Assembly: GCA_033675265.1 (NCBI GenBank) | Contig: JAUJYZ010000376.1 | Span: 65,001 to 129,000, forward strand | From: Actinostola sp. cb2023 | Taxonomy: Eukaryota; Cnidaria; Anthozoa; Actiniaria; Actinostolidae | DNA: 64,000 nt | Reading direction: 5' to 3' | Shown: piece after piece, positions 33,766 to 46,715 of the stretch | Numbering within the stretch: the stretch's first letter is position 1 | Layout: the number at the start of each line of letters is the position of its first letter | Translations under genes and position numbers: made by a program | The notes under the pieces: model-generated | Database searches by the model: none | What the model saw: the letters and a program-made list of their open reading frames with translations, nothing else | What the model was told of the DNA's origin: nothing

Positions 33766-33909
33766 AACAGCGTTACTATATTGTGTTATTATAAAACATG
33801 GAACTGTATTACATTGTAAATGATTTTTATAATTGTACACTTAATAAATTGTGATAAATTTAGTAAATTTGTTTGATCTTCTTTTTCATCACGTTTCATC
33901 AAACGCCAG

Positions 33910-34062
33910 TCTTTAATTCTTGGTTTTCAATCAATCCCTTGAGAATCAAGATATAAAGACACGGCGGCCATGTTGGTTGAACAAACAATAGACACTAATG
34001 AGCAATCTTTTGTTGAATTTCAATCAAGATGGCCGCCGTGACGTGTATTGCAAACCAGCAAT
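33910..34062. repeat. Dispersed repeat, inverted copy of 14493-14645
   Basis: Reverse complement of the earlier copy, including ATTCTTGGTTTTCAATCAAT and both ATGGCCGCC-type motifs. Confidence 0.75.
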
Positions 34063-34524
34063 ATTAATACTGCACTAAAGTATATAACGGAGAAGATCCA
34101 TGCGCATGCAGAATAAATGATTTTAGTACGGCTTGAATAAGTCGATGCGAGGTTATAAGTATTTGCCGCCGATCGTATAAGTAACTTTTACGGCTTCGAC
34201 TCCGATGACCTCCGATAAATTACTGTATAAATGTAAGCTTGTGGTTCTCTTTCTAGTAGAACATATAGATGTGTAGACAACCAGCTATTCGTTTGTTTAT
34301 TTTCGAACACGATTTTAGGATGTATATTTATATTGTTAAGATTATATATATATTGTTTAGATTATAGGCACGGAATACAAGTAGTGATTGGAACGCCAAC
34401 AACCTTGCCACTAGCGAGTAGGATCTTTAGATACCAGACGCAGATGTCATAAAGGATAACTAGTTGAGGATAAATGGTGTAGACATCAAGCGAACTACTT
34501 GCTGGTCCAATAACTTTATTAAAC

Positions 34525-34550
34525 GTTTCGGCCTGTTTGGCCTTCTTCAG
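34525..34550 (-). ncRNA. Hammerhead-core-like motif, minus strand
   Basis: On the minus strand: CTGAAGA, GGCC-AAACA-GGCC, GAAAC, followed by an AATAAA-containing end. It has the same architecture as 33022-33046, including the extra A. Confidence 0.25.
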
Positions 34551-34683
34551 TAATTGCCCCCGCAGGGTTTCGGCCCAGAGGCCGAAACCCGAGGAGGCAT
34601 ATATTGTAGTCCCCGCGTATTATGTAAATATATAGTTTACGACCGCTAAGGACCGCTGGGATTGTGACTGGCTGAAATAAACG

Positions 34684-34875
34684 CAGGCTCACATGCTGCA
34701 CGATGATTGGCTCTCTTGACAAATTCAGAAATGTTCCCACGGGAAAAAATGGGCATGCTGCACGGTGATTGGCTCTCTTGCTTTAGATGACAAATTCAGA
34801 AATGTTCCCACGGGAAAAAATAGTTATTTCTGGACATGCTGCACGGTGATTGGCTCTCTTGCTTTAGATGGCGAG
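34684..34875. repeat. Three-copy tandem repeat
   Basis: CATGCTGCACGGTGATTGGC, TCTCTTGCTTTAGATGACAA, ATTCAGAAATGTTCCCACGG; copies at about 34690, 34752 and 34836. Confidence 0.85.
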
Positions 34876-35514
34876 GTAAGACGGGCAGATTGCCAACGGT
34901 ATCGTCAGAAGCAAGCAATGCTTTTGAAGAACGAAGGAGCAGGAGTCTCAAAGGTATATAACAGTACCAATACATCACGGAAAAAAGAATGATACGTGTT
35001 CAGATCCACAATATAGACACACTGAAAACTACTACTCATGAGCTGCATACCAAATTACTGATGTGCAGAACTCGGAAGCTGAAGGAAACATTCCGTATGA
35101 AGAAGAATTTGACGCCGGCACTGGCATGTTGGAACCACTCTGAGGCGAAAAGTCATCTAATTTTCAAAATGGGTCACAGTACACGGACTATACGAACATT
35201 TGTATATCATTTAAGGTGCATTTTATGGCTCTTTTCGTCCTTTGTCTTTATCCTATTAGCAGAATATGTAGCATTTTTGAACGACATGCTTGTTAAACGT
35301 CGAGCGTGGGTCTATGTCTTACATTTATTAAATGTCGTCACATGTGTTCTTGTGTGTTATTTTCAAAAAGCCCAAGAATACACGAAATTTTTTTCGTAGT
35401 GAAATTTAAATGCATCGCAGATGTACATCGACAATTGTACTTTATTTATTGGCTATATTTACACTTGCATACTCGAGTATCGTAAATATAGAAGAGAAAA
35501 TCTACTTGATACAT

Positions 35515-35640
35515 GAATATCGAAGTGAATCTAATTACGCATGCATGCTCTGCCGAGTCACGCAACGAGTGACCAAACAATGTTTTAGTCACGCTGCGAT
35601 CCCAAGGGTTTTGCACTATTTTCTGAAATAGTTCCCTAAT
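35515..35640 (-). repeat. Dispersed repeat shared with 55485-55570
   Basis: Inverted match: TCACGCAACGAGTGACCAAA and CTATTTTCTGAAATAGTTCC against the 55-kb copy. It may be an internal segment of the Helentron-like family, since the 55-kb copy continues into sequence shared with 19727-19803. Confidence 0.6.
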
Positions 35641-36367
35641 GTAATTATTTAGCTAAAATATAAGGAGTTTAATTTGTTGTACTCGTTTGTAATCAATCAA
35701 TGATTTTCATATAAGAGATTGAATTAGAATATTGATGAAAATCTTGACCTTCAGTGATGAACAGAAATGAACACGTATTTACAACCAAATGTAACTAGTA
35801 GTTTACTTTTCAGATTAATTTATAGTTCTCAGTCAGTTTTTAAAGAACGGGGGCAGCTGTAGTGTCAACTATGACTAGTATAATGTATTTACAACACTTG
35901 GTGACTACTAAATGAAAATCTATAAGTATTTATAGTAATGATAGAATAAAAGGACAATAGATTAAGAATAAATTAAAAATGAAAACGTGGAATGAATGAA
36001 TGGATATAATGAACTATTGATAAGAAAGCTAAAAATGTTAAAAATACCTAAGGTCTATTATATCTAATTCGCTTGGTGGCATTAAATTCCTGCCTCTTAT
36101 TCAACCCATGGGGTGCTAGTGTACACAATTGCGCACTCCAAAAAGCCTCTAGTTAAAAGTATTTTGTCGATGTTACCAAAGCACTAATTTGTTCAATGGC
36201 AATGAAGACAAAGTCGGCGAGGGAATGGTTGCTCGCATTAAAATGTATGGCAACTTCGCATGTTTTTATATATTATTTAGATTATATATATATTATTTAG
36301 ATTAGGAGGGACATAAGTTTTTCAGCTTATAAGCTGTAATGTGTATTCCACCCTCGTGAAATAAAGT

Positions 36368-36426
<59 letters not shown>

Positions 36427-36512
36427 TTCGAGTTCAAGTAGTCAATTGTAAATTACCTACATGTAGTGAGATTTGCAATTGTTTGTGTAAAAAATATATG
36501 AAATAAAGTTTC

Positions 36513-36568
<56 letters not shown>

Positions 36569-37047
36569 TTATTATTATTTTTATTATTATTATTATTATT
36601 ATTATTTCCACCGAACTTTCTTCAGTCCTTCCGATACACGGCTAGTAGACCGGCAATCTCGCCAAATATGCACTGTCGAGCCTTCGTAAGCATATATGTA
36701 TATCCGCCAAAGACCAAAGAGAACGTGTCATAGTTCGAGCATCATGTCTTCATGTAAAACGCCTAAAACGTCTTACCACCGCTGGTCATGTTGACCACTG
36801 GTCTGAAGTACTAAGGACTCAGAAATCATTTCGTTCGATTCCGCAAAATCCAAAATCGAGAAAAGGGCCCAGTGCAAACGCGTCCACATACAACACATGT
36901 CAAGATTAGTTTCGCTGCGGTCGCTTCGCTCGCACGCAGCAATTAAGGAGAGAAGGAAATGTAAGGGGGCTTGTATCCGGGGGGGTAGGGGCTGTAAGAA
37001 AAGGAACGCCTGCCACTGTCTGCACTGTCTGTTTTTTACAAAGGTTT
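35641..37047. other. Intergenic, ATT microsatellites
   Basis: No gene supported. Two AATAAAGT-type retroposon ends carry (ATT)n tails at 36358-36425 and 36507-36606. Confidence 0.5.
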
Positions 37048-38060
37048 GTATCAAGGTAGCCTGCGTAGCAAGCGTTTCTTTTGGGGGAAATTGAAGGGCG
37101 AAAATGTTGTTTTCGATACGAAAATTCCGTTTTGGCCGCGCGAAACCTAAGTCGAGAGTGCAAAAAGCCGGAATTAGGGGGAGGGGGAGAGGAGGGAAGG
37201 AAACGCTTGCTAACAAACCCCAGGTTTTTGAAAACCCCCGTTCGTGGACGAACGGGCTCTCTGATTGGTGCGATACGTGACAAGCGTTACACTAGAATGG
37301 CTTCCCAGTAGTTTTACTACATAACTTGTTTGAAAACCGGTTTGACAAGAAAGTGTGAAGCGAGGTATTTCTAGCTCGACAGTGAACTGAACCTAAAACA
37401 ATCTTAAAATCAAACGTTTCCTCGACTTTGGTGTTGAAAACATTGTGATACACCGAGGAACTATGGATTTTTTGATGAAAAAGAACAAGAATGGTGAAGA
37501 AAATGGCAAGAAAGTTGAGGATTCTGTTGTGTTTTTGAATAAAATTGTAGTTGAAGTGCGCGCGCTACTGTCGGCGTCGCTATCATCACGTCGCCATTGA
37601 GCGCGCGCTGTTTTCTTCAGAAATTTGGTGTTTTTCAGTGAAATACTCCTAATGTTATATATCTTGAGACAGAGACAAACACCAATCCTTTAATAATGTA
37701 CTCCTAATGTTATGTTAATGTTTTTCATATATATTATTAGGAGTGAAATTTGAGCTCTTTGAAAACCCACGAGTTCACATTTCTTCCAAATTGCACTCGA
37801 AACTATATGTACTGACGTTTGTTTACATTCGGTGGGGGAATATGATTGGTCGGAATTTGACAGTTCTTATTGAAAGGTAAAAGGGGCGGTTTTCAAAAAC
37901 CTGGGGTTTGTTAGCAAGCGTTTCCTCCCCTCCTCTCCCCCTCCCCCTAATTCCAGCTTTTTGCTCTCGTCTTAGGTTTCGCGCGGCCAAAACTGAAACA
38001 CAGCTATCCCAAAACAACTTTTTCGTATCAAAAACAACTTTTTCGCCTTTTAATTTCCCC

Positions 38061-39529
38061 CATTCTCGTACCCAGAGCCCGCTCGTCATTTGGTTTGTCG
38101 CTGGCTCTGGGAATCCCTGAAATTTTAGCGAATTTCATTGGCTGTTGAAATCAACAATGAATGATCGTATTTGATTGGTTCATGAGATAAACAAAGATTC
38201 AAACTTGCAAAGCGAACGAAGCGAATGACAGCGACGGTTGTAGTAATTTCATACAATATTATTTTCAAAAACTATATACCTTTTTTGAATAATAAATCAA
38301 TGGAAACTGTGTAGACATAAATTCGTGAAGGGAGATCTAACAATACATAAATTATAAAAGTAACGGCTACAGACACAATCTGGACACAATCGATCGTACT
38401 CGCTTTGAGCATTCAAAGGAATATTTTTATAATTCGAGAGAAACAATAACAAAGCGGAAGACAGGAAGGCTCACATGCAAGATTATATTAGAACATGTAT
38501 TTATCGTCCAGCCTTTATCGCAACAGAGCCAGAGAAGAACCGGTGATGAACGTCGAAGGGATTTTAAACGGCTACACGAAGATAAATGTACAAACTTGTG
38601 TACTTGTTACATTGTTTGAATATTCAAACCAACGTGAACACTACGTCGCCAGTAGACTCTTCCACAGTACCCGCTCTCAGCGGTCTTTAGTATGAGCATG
38701 CGCTCTGACGACTTGGTCGTCAAAATTTGACGACCGAGCAACAGGGTTTCCCACATTCTCGTACCCAGAGCCCGCTCGTCATTTGGTTTGTCGCTGGCTC
38801 TGGGAATCCCTGAAATTTTAGCGAATTTCATTGGCTGATGAAATCAACAATGACTGATCGTATTTGATTGGTTCATGAGATCAACAAAGATTCAAACTTG
38901 CAAGGCGAACGAAAGCAGCGACGGTTGTATTTTCATACAATGGTATTCCGTTATTGAATTATAAAGCTATGGAAATGAGAGTGACTGTGTAGACATAAAT
39001 TGATCTGAATTCGTAAAGGGAGATCTAACAATACATAAATTATAAAAGTAACGGCTACAGACACAATCGATCGTACTCGCTTTGAGTATTCAAAGGAATA
39101 TTTTTATAATTCAAGAGAAACAATAACAAAGCGGAAGACAGGAAGGTTCACATGCAAGATTATATTAGAACATGTATTTATCGTCCAGCCTTTACCGCAA
39201 CAGAGCCAGAGAAGAACCGGTGATGAACGTCGAAGGGATTTTAAACGGCTACACGAAGATAAATGTACAAATTTGTGTACTTGTTAGTTTGAATATTCAA
39301 ACCAACGTAAATACTACGTAGCCAGTAGACTCTTCCACAGTACCCGCTCTCAGCGGTCTTTAGTATGAGCATGCGCTCTGACGACTTGGTCGTCAAAATT
39401 TGACGACCGAGCAACAGGGATTCCCAGAGCCAGCGACAAACCAAATGACGAGCGGGCTCTGGGTACGAGAATGGGTTTCCCAGAGCCAGCGACAAACCAA
39501 ATGACGAGCGGGCTCTGGGTACGAGAATG
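38061..39529. mobile_element. TIR element, copy B, nested in D, 9-bp TSD
   Basis: CATTCTCGTACCCAGAGCCC at both ends inverted; TSD AATTTCCCC (38052-38060, 39530-39538). About 740 bp after removing copy C. In opposite orientation to copy A. Confidence 0.88.
38754..39473. mobile_element. TIR element, copy C, nested in B, 9-bp TSD
   Basis: Same 720-bp element as its host, same orientation; TSD GGTTTCCCA (38745-38753, 39474-39482), a target within copy B's own terminal repeat. Confidence 0.88.
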
Positions 39530-41629
39530 AATTTCCCCCAAAAGAAACGCTTGCTACGCAGGCTAGTATCAAGGGAAAGATTGTTTGATTCTTGAGTTCA
39601 TCAGTGCGTGTCGACGCATGCGCACACAAAATTGGATTGGATACATTCTCGTACCCAGAGCACCTCGGTCGGTCGTTCCTTCTCCCGTCAGTGGCTCTGG
39701 TAACAGCCATTTCTAGGCCGATGCTGATTGGTCCAAATGTCCGCGCATGCGCGACTTTCATTTGAAACTGCTCAATCGTGATTGGTCAATCTATAACGAT
39801 GCTCGGAGCTTTTGAGAAGAGAATCCTCTGCGCATAGGTATAACACACAAAGCTGACTCTTTTTCTAACGGGCTCGGATGGATTTTCAAAATGGCGGACG
39901 GTCTGAATGGTGGTCATTGCTACTATTTTCTGCTAAGAAACTGCAATGATTTTACTGGTCACAAAGAAAAACACACAAGTTTGGTTCTGTACTTGTTTTC
40001 GCTTCTCTTCTGTCGAGGCAAGTGATTAATTTACGCTATAAATTACCTCCTTCAACAACGGACTACGATACCGTTGAGACAGAACAAAATCAGTTGGCTT
40101 CGTTTCGGGTTCCTTTGCAAAAAAATAAGCATCCATATAAAATGTCGTGTTTTTGTGAATGTTAAAAGAGTACAGAACAAGATTGGTGGGGTGTATTTTC
40201 TTCCCTTCTCAGTAAATGTGCAGATAAAAGTACAATCTTGTAAAGACTAATAAATTACTTGCCATATCATGTTGTTGTATTTGAGCCTTAATACCCTGTG
40301 TATCATTTGCCCTATTTTCCCCCAAGGTAGACTCAGTGAAGTCTATTGATGAGAAATATTATTAGGCTGTTTACATTCTTCTTTTTGAGAGACAAGCTAC
40401 ACAAATGTAGTACACTATCTCATGTAGAAGAGTAGTTATTTTAAAGCATTTTAATTTCAGCAGTCCCTTTGTCTTCAGAAATTACAATACAATACAATAA
40501 CTTTTATTTAAACACGATATTACTTATTTTAGCTAAAGCTTGTGGGGTCGTATGGAACAAAAGGATCCATATAAAAGGTGAACCACCCTCTTAGGGTAAC
40601 ACAAATCTAAAAGGACCACAAGAGACTAAGCCGGTACCATTTAGGGTGTTTGTCAGTAAATAAGATACCCAAGATCAATGACCCGAGATAAGATAATGAC
40701 AGCCGGAATGACAGTTATAGCTTTTGTCACTTTAGAGTTGGTACCTTTTAGGCGTAAAAATTATGTGCTGCCACCACCACATAAATTGTGTGATAATTGT
40801 GGTATGTTGCTCATGTGATGATTTTTTGCATCATAATATCAGATGATAATTCTGACTCAAGACACTCATGGTTGCTTATATACCTTAGGAACAAATAAGA
40901 TCTGACATTTTGGAACTAAGGTAGCTTAATTGAACCACCCTTTTTCCTAGAGCCTGCCTACGCAGGCTATAACTAAGGATATACCCCTAGTGTAATCAGT
41001 CTTAATTGACCCAGTAGTGGAGATTTGATGTTCTGAACTCTCTGACAGATGTTGATCGAAAACATAAATTTATATTTTTTGCACCATGCAGCCATGCTTC
41101 ACAGATCTGGGAGGTTGTAAATAGATACTTTTACAGTTGTAAATGTTGTTACTACTTTAACCACCACTGGTACATACCCTACAGTTAATTACATATAGAA
41201 TTTATGCACTTTCTTTTCATATTTGCTAATATAGTAAAACAGTGACATTCATTTGGCTTAGTTTGTTTTCATTTCCTGTAATATATGTGCAGAACCAAAT
41301 AAAAACTCTAAAAAATATGATTTATATATTTTTTTAATGCCAAAACTTACAATGTACTTGTAAGGTAATATCAAGCTAATACTTTCATTAATTTATGAAA
41401 TGGCTCAGGATTCTGTTGAATGTTGAGTAATAATCACTGGATTTCTTGTAACACTCTTGCTTTTCTTGCAGCCATTTACAGAAAAAATCCTACAGATTTC
41501 AATAATTAAACTCAGCTACTATAATAAGTACATAAAATGTACATGTATGTAATATTATTTTTAAATAGTATTTCTTGTACATTATATATACTTTATATAT
41601 AATTATTGATATCCTGTAGCTTGACATCT

Positions 41630-41737
41630 GGGCCCGGTTGTTCGAAAGCGTGTTAACGCTAACCCGGGGATAAATTCGCTAACCTAGTGTTAATTCTTAA
41701 TATTTTACCCTAGGTTAGCTATTTTAACCCTGGGCCC
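41630..41737. mobile_element. Palindromic MITE (GGTTGTTCGAAAG family)
   Basis: GGGCCCGGTTGTTCGAAAGC, inner GTTAACGCTAACCC, outer CTGGGCCCTGTT. Related to 14303-14440 and 55781-55883. Confidence 0.6.
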
Positions 41738-41844
41738 TGTTCATCAATTTAATTCAATACTCCAAGAGGGCATAAGGGACAGAGCCAAGGGAGTCTCGCT
41801 GTATTGCCCTTGAGATATCTTAATTTCACTAAATCTATTTTTAG

Positions 41845-41918
41845 AAACACCAGAAGTGGTGGATGCCAATGGAAACATACTTCCGGTACACATAGACTCT
41901 ATCAGAGAAGATGTGTAA
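41845..41918 (+). CDS. Exon-like terminal segment inside a foldback element
   Basis: After CTATTTTTAG the sequence reads TPEVVDANGNILPVHIDSIR then EDV and TAA. It lies in the 3.5-kb interior of the 39644-44573 element, so it may be a captured host exon. No matching upstream exon was found and the family is not recognised. Confidence 0.25.
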
Positions 41919-42406
41919 TATTTGACATTGTTTTCTGTGTTATTTAATTCAACTTTTTAATTATCATAACTATCCTCAGAGAAGACCAACTTAACACGGT
42001 ACATGTATAATCATCCAGGCTTAGATTGATCGTCAGAGGTAGCATCCCAAGGAACATTAGGTTATTTGTCAGTTTGTCTTGCATCTTTTCATCCACTGTT
42101 CCATTCTCACATGTCAATGTTTAGTGTGTCTAACATGCTCTTTGGCAGATTAGGGAATGATGGATGTGATATAATTGTCTCAAAATATTTCACCAACCAT
42201 TATGTGACTGCAAGTGCAGTAAAAATAATAAATAATAAATCTGTATAAATTATGAAATCTACAAATAGACTGTTGTAGATTTCATAATTTATTCAGATTT
42301 ATTCTACATTGTAGATTCCAACTTTTGACAATAATAATATTATTGTTGTAGTTTTCAAATACTCCAGTTTCACGTTGTTTAGAGATGACAGCTGTCCTTG
42401 ACAAAA

Positions 42407-42566
42407 GACGCATTTACTACAGGGTTAGCCTCGATTCAGAGAACAGTCCGTGCAATTCAAAAATGTTTCTATTGTTTCATGTAAACATTTTTTTTTTCGT
42501 GTTCTTGTTGATACATTGTATTTGATAATTTTCACTGACTCGAGGCTAACCCTGTACAAATGCGTC
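42407..42566. mobile_element. 160-bp MITE
   Basis: Inverted ends GACGCATTTACTACAGGG, TTAGCCTCGA and complement (GAGGCTAACCCTGTACAAAT, GCGTC). Confidence 0.7.
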
Positions 42567-44733
42567 TGATATCAATAAGTACAGCGGTTTCTGGGGGATC
42601 TGTGAATGCGAAAAGGGACTATTGCAAGAAATCCATTTTGACAATGTAATTACTATTATTTAACCATGCAACCAGAGCCCGTATTTTCAAAGAAATTTCA
42701 CTGAGAAAGCCTTTCCTAGTTGCATGGTTAGATATTGTAGCTAAGATAAACATTTGTATTTCACTTTAATCAGAGGGAAAGGAAAGAGGGAAAGAGAGGG
42801 TCATTATGCCTAAGACTTATTTGGAGATTTTTCAATAATGTGCATGACAGTGGCTACCCTGTGCCTCTTTCCTGGTGAGTAGAAAAAACTATGCTACATG
42901 TAGTAGGGTAGACAGTGACACAAAGGTGCAGGATTGCAGAAAGAGTATGCAAATTAAGGAAATTGAAGTATTTATTTTTATTACATGTAGATGTTTATGA
43001 CACTCTTGAATAAAACAAGAGGACACCCAGAATTGAGCGTGCTATGCAAAAGTAAGTATATTTAGAAACTGCAGGCTGAAATTTACCCCACCCTCCCAAT
43101 CAGACACTTTTCAATAAAACTTTTACAAGAACAATGGCTACACTTGTAAATTACAGTTGTAAAAGTGTCATTGAATTGTCCCGAGGCCAGGTTGACTTCT
43201 TATTTGTAGTAACCTTAGAGAACACAGGCTGGCCTAGACCAAAATGTGCTTCACAGGTCCTTTTATATTTTTGCATGTAATGCTGATCAGTACCCACTAG
43301 GTGAAGTTAAATATTTTACTTTATTGTATTTTGTGTCAAAGAATGCACGAAATATGCACGAGAGCACACGAAATATGGGACCGTATTTTGTGTGGTTACT
43401 TCAAACTGGCTTTCCAATCAATCATGCACAATCGTGTGATGAAAATTAACCAATCAGCGTCACTGAGAAATTCTACAGTTTTGGCTAGCGTGCGTTTCTT
43501 TGACAAAATATATAATAAACAATTTATTAACCGGCTAAGTATCTAATACGGCTGTGAATTTTTACTACACAGTATTATAGTCGTATTCAATGCTTAGCCG
43601 ACTAAACCTCTATTTATAAAATATAATCAAGGGGATAACAACAGCATAGTGTACTTCCCCTCTCAAAAATAAGAATGCATACAGCCTTTTAATAATAATA
43701 AAATAATAATAACGGTTTAATGAAGCATTTCTACATCTTCAAAACAGGCTAACTTGATATATTAGGAAAGAAAGAAAGAAAGCTAAAATATAAAATATGT
43801 TAAAATATATGTATTAAGCTTATATATGTAGAATACTACTGATACACGAAATATGCTGAAATATTTCTCATCAATAGACTTCACTGAGTCTGCCTTGGGG
43901 AAAAATAGGGCAAATGATACACAGGGTATTACTCAAATACAACAACATGATATGGCAAGTAAATTATTAGTCTTTACAAGATTGTACTTTTATCTGCACA
44001 TTTACTGAGAAGGGAAGAAAATACACCCCACCAATCTTGTTCTGTACTCTTTTAACATTCACAAAAACACGACATTTTATATGGATGCTTACTTTTTTGC
44101 AAAGGAACCCGAAACGAAGCCAACTGATTTTGTTCTGTCTCAACGGTATCGTAGTCCGTTGTTGAAGGAGGTAATTTATAGCGTAAATTAATCACTTGCC
44201 TCGACAGAAGAGAAGCGAAAACAAGTACAGAACCAAACTTGTGTGTTTTTCTTTGTGACCAGTAAAATCATTGCAGTTTCTTAGCAGAAAATAGTAGCAA
44301 TGACCACCATTCAGACCGTCCGCCATTTTGAAAATCCATCTGAGCCCGTTAGAAAAAGAGTCAGCTTTGTGTGTTATACCTATGCGCAGAGGATTCTCTT
44401 CTCAAAAGCTCCGAGCATCGTTATAGATTGACCAATCACGATTGAGCAGTTTCAAATGAAAGTCGCGCATGCGCGGACATTTGGACCAATCAGCATCGGC
44501 CTAGAAATGGCTGTTACCAGAGCCACTGACGGGAGAAGGAACGACCGACCGAGGTGCTCTGGGTACGAGAATGGTTGGATATTATTATCCAACGCATAAT
44601 GAACTCTTCGATCTCTTTTTTTTACGCCATGAATTTCCTTGTGATTAAAAAGACCCCTCATAATACACTAAACAAAATGAAGCAAACTTTTAATGAAACC
44701 TGACCTTTCACAAACTCGTGAGATATCAGCATA

Positions 44734-44874
44734 GAGTGCAAACACTAAAACCATGAAACAGTGCTAACTTTAATTAGCACTAAATAGTGCAATGTCTTTT
44801 GTTTTCTATTGTTTCATTGGTGCTATTTACCACTAAATAGTTTGTACTGTTTCATGGTTTTAGTGTTTGCACTC
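44734..44874. mobile_element. TA-flanked MITE, GAGTGCAA family
   Basis: GAGTGCAAACACTAAAACCA with complement at the other end; TA at 44732-33 and 44875-76. Same family as 50356-50496. Confidence 0.8.
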
Positions 44875-45016
44875 TAATAATCAAACGGAAATTTCATCTT
44901 TTGTGACTATTTATTGCTGTTATATATCAATAAGCAACAATGTTTCATGTTTTTCTTAATCAATATTTGCTATATTTTATTTCAAATATCAACTTTTAAA
45001 ACCGCGATTTCCACAC

Positions 45017-45545
45017 TTAATAACACACCTACAAAAAATACTCGTTTCTGATTGGCTCGATTGACTATGGATTTTTTCTTAATACCGTGCAATTAATGAG
45101 GGTTTATCACGTAATTTCAAAACTTATAGGAGACACATAGGACAAAAAAATGATTATCATAGCTGGAAAGTGCTCGTTGAAATTAGTAAAAATGTGAAGT
45201 TTGGAAAAGATCGCTTCACAAATTGCGATTTGAAATGGAATTTTCAAAAATCGAAATTTTGTATGAAAACCTTTGTTGGTATAGGCAAGAGTTTCATATA
45301 AAATTTCGATTTTTGAAAATTCATATCTTCGCAATTTGTGAAGCGATCTTTTCCTAACTTCACATTTTTACTAATTTCAACGAGCTCTTTCCAGCTATTT
45401 TTGTCCTATGAGTTTTGAAATTACATGATAAACCCTCATTAATTGCACGGTATTAAAGAAATTTGCACATTATTTTATTATTGGTGGTTGTGATTGCGTT
45501 TTTGCTTTATAAAGAAACTCATATTTTTTGTAGGTGTGTTATTAA
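45017..45545. mobile_element. 529-bp foldback element
   Basis: Outer ends TTAATAACACACCTACAAAA and complement; inner arms AATACCGTGCAATTAATGAG through GATCGCTTCACAAATTGCGA pair over about 200 bp around a centre near 45275. Confidence 0.8.
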
Positions 45546-45549
45546 TAGG

Positions 45550-46540
45550 AATTGACCACTTAGTTCTCGAAGAATTAATGAAAAATACCACTTGTATTTG
45601 ATGATATTTCCTATACAAAGTGCATTTGTTTTCTTCCAATTTGTAATTATATAGGAGCTAGCTAGAAGCCGGAAGAAGGTGCCGGTCAGTAAGTCACTTT
45701 GTGACGTGGTCTTGATATTATTACACGCTTTTGGCTGTCTAGTACTTGTCTTGTCGTTGTTTCTTTTCCTTTTCTGTCGTTGCTTGTATGGTCTTGTATC
45801 AGTCCTTCTTTGTTGTCTTTTCGTTTTGTTTCGGTGTGTTTATTTATTTTTTCATTTAATTGTCCGTTTTCTTAATTGTCATGGTTTTTTTCCTCGTCAG
45901 TTTTTTTTCTTATTACAAATTCTAATCCACTGAAATTAAACGTACAGTCTAATAAGGTGGGTGTTTATAATTTACTACTGGTTTCCAGATATTCCTCACA
46001 CTGATACGTCATCATGTCGTGTGGCTGAATAGAACTATTTACCATGGCAACCAGGTACACTTAGTGAAGTACCAAAAAATAACAACAATAAATGTCTTTA
46101 GTTCCAAAATTGCAGACTGAAATGAATAGCTTTTGAATTACAAACTGTAAAATATATAAAATAGATATTACAACAATATGAAAGTATAGAATATAAAATG
46201 GCAATAAGCAAATTCAATTTGAAACGTCTGAATTCGTTCTTATTAAGTGAACACTAAACTAAACCATATTTAAATTGATAAAACGTGGTTTTAGTTTCCA
46301 AATATGCTTGTCTATACACCGCTATTATCTTTCTATCTTCTATGTGGTTTTAGTTTCCAAATATGCTTGTCTATACACCGCTATTATCTTTCTATCTTTG
46401 TATTTTTTTTAATAACGAGGTCTCTATAGCATTTATGTCAATGAGGCTTCAATTCTTCTTCTTCAATTGAATTCAAAAACGTTCATGTTCAAGTTTTAGT
46501 CTTCTTTTCTGGCTTCATAGCTTATTTTTAATTTCGCTTC
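45550..46540. other. Intergenic
   Basis: No gene. A 55-bp direct duplication (GTGGTTTTAGTTTCCAAATA) lies at 46286-46397. Confidence 0.5.
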
Positions 46541-46624
46541 AGTCGTTTCTTTGCGCTTTTTCATTGCGTTTTTGTCTTGTTTCAGTATCTTTCTACTTCA
46601 CTTTCCCGTTCACATTTTCCTTTC

Positions 46625-46715
46625 CATCCATTTCCACTCCATTTATTTCCACTCCATTTATTTCCACTCCATTTATTTCCACTCCATTCCTTTCCACTCT
46701 ATCTATTTCCACTTC
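46625..46715. repeat. TTTCCACTCCATTTA short tandem repeat
   Basis: About five copies of a 15-bp unit. Confidence 0.8.

Larger units (their letters stand above)
37057..39565. mobile_element. TIR element D, 9-bp TSD, host of nested insertions
   Basis: TIRs of about 180 bp beginning TAGCCTGCGTAGCAAGCG; TSD GTATCAAGG (37048-37056, 39566-39574). About 1.03 kb once the nested copy B is removed. The right TIR is split by that insertion. No transposase visible. Confidence 0.85.
39644..44573. mobile_element. 4.93-kb foldback element with about 0.72-kb TIRs
   Basis: Left arm 39644-40362 and right arm 43857-44573 are inverted copies that look about 99% identical, beginning CATTCTCGTACCCAGAGCAC. Imperfect TSD GATTGGATA / GGTTGGATA. 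The 3.5-kb interior has no transposase but holds an exon-like segment (41845-41918) and smaller palindromes. Terminal 18 bp are shared with copies A-C. Confidence 0.88.

Noticed and set aside
34989..35399. 136-codon ORF with two hydrophobic stretches
   Set aside because: No recognised domain, AT-rich codon use like its flanks, and repeats on both sides; not supported.
36773..37283. Overlapping 125- and 147-codon minus-strand ORFs
   Set aside because: They run across the left TIR of element D, so they are repeat-derived.
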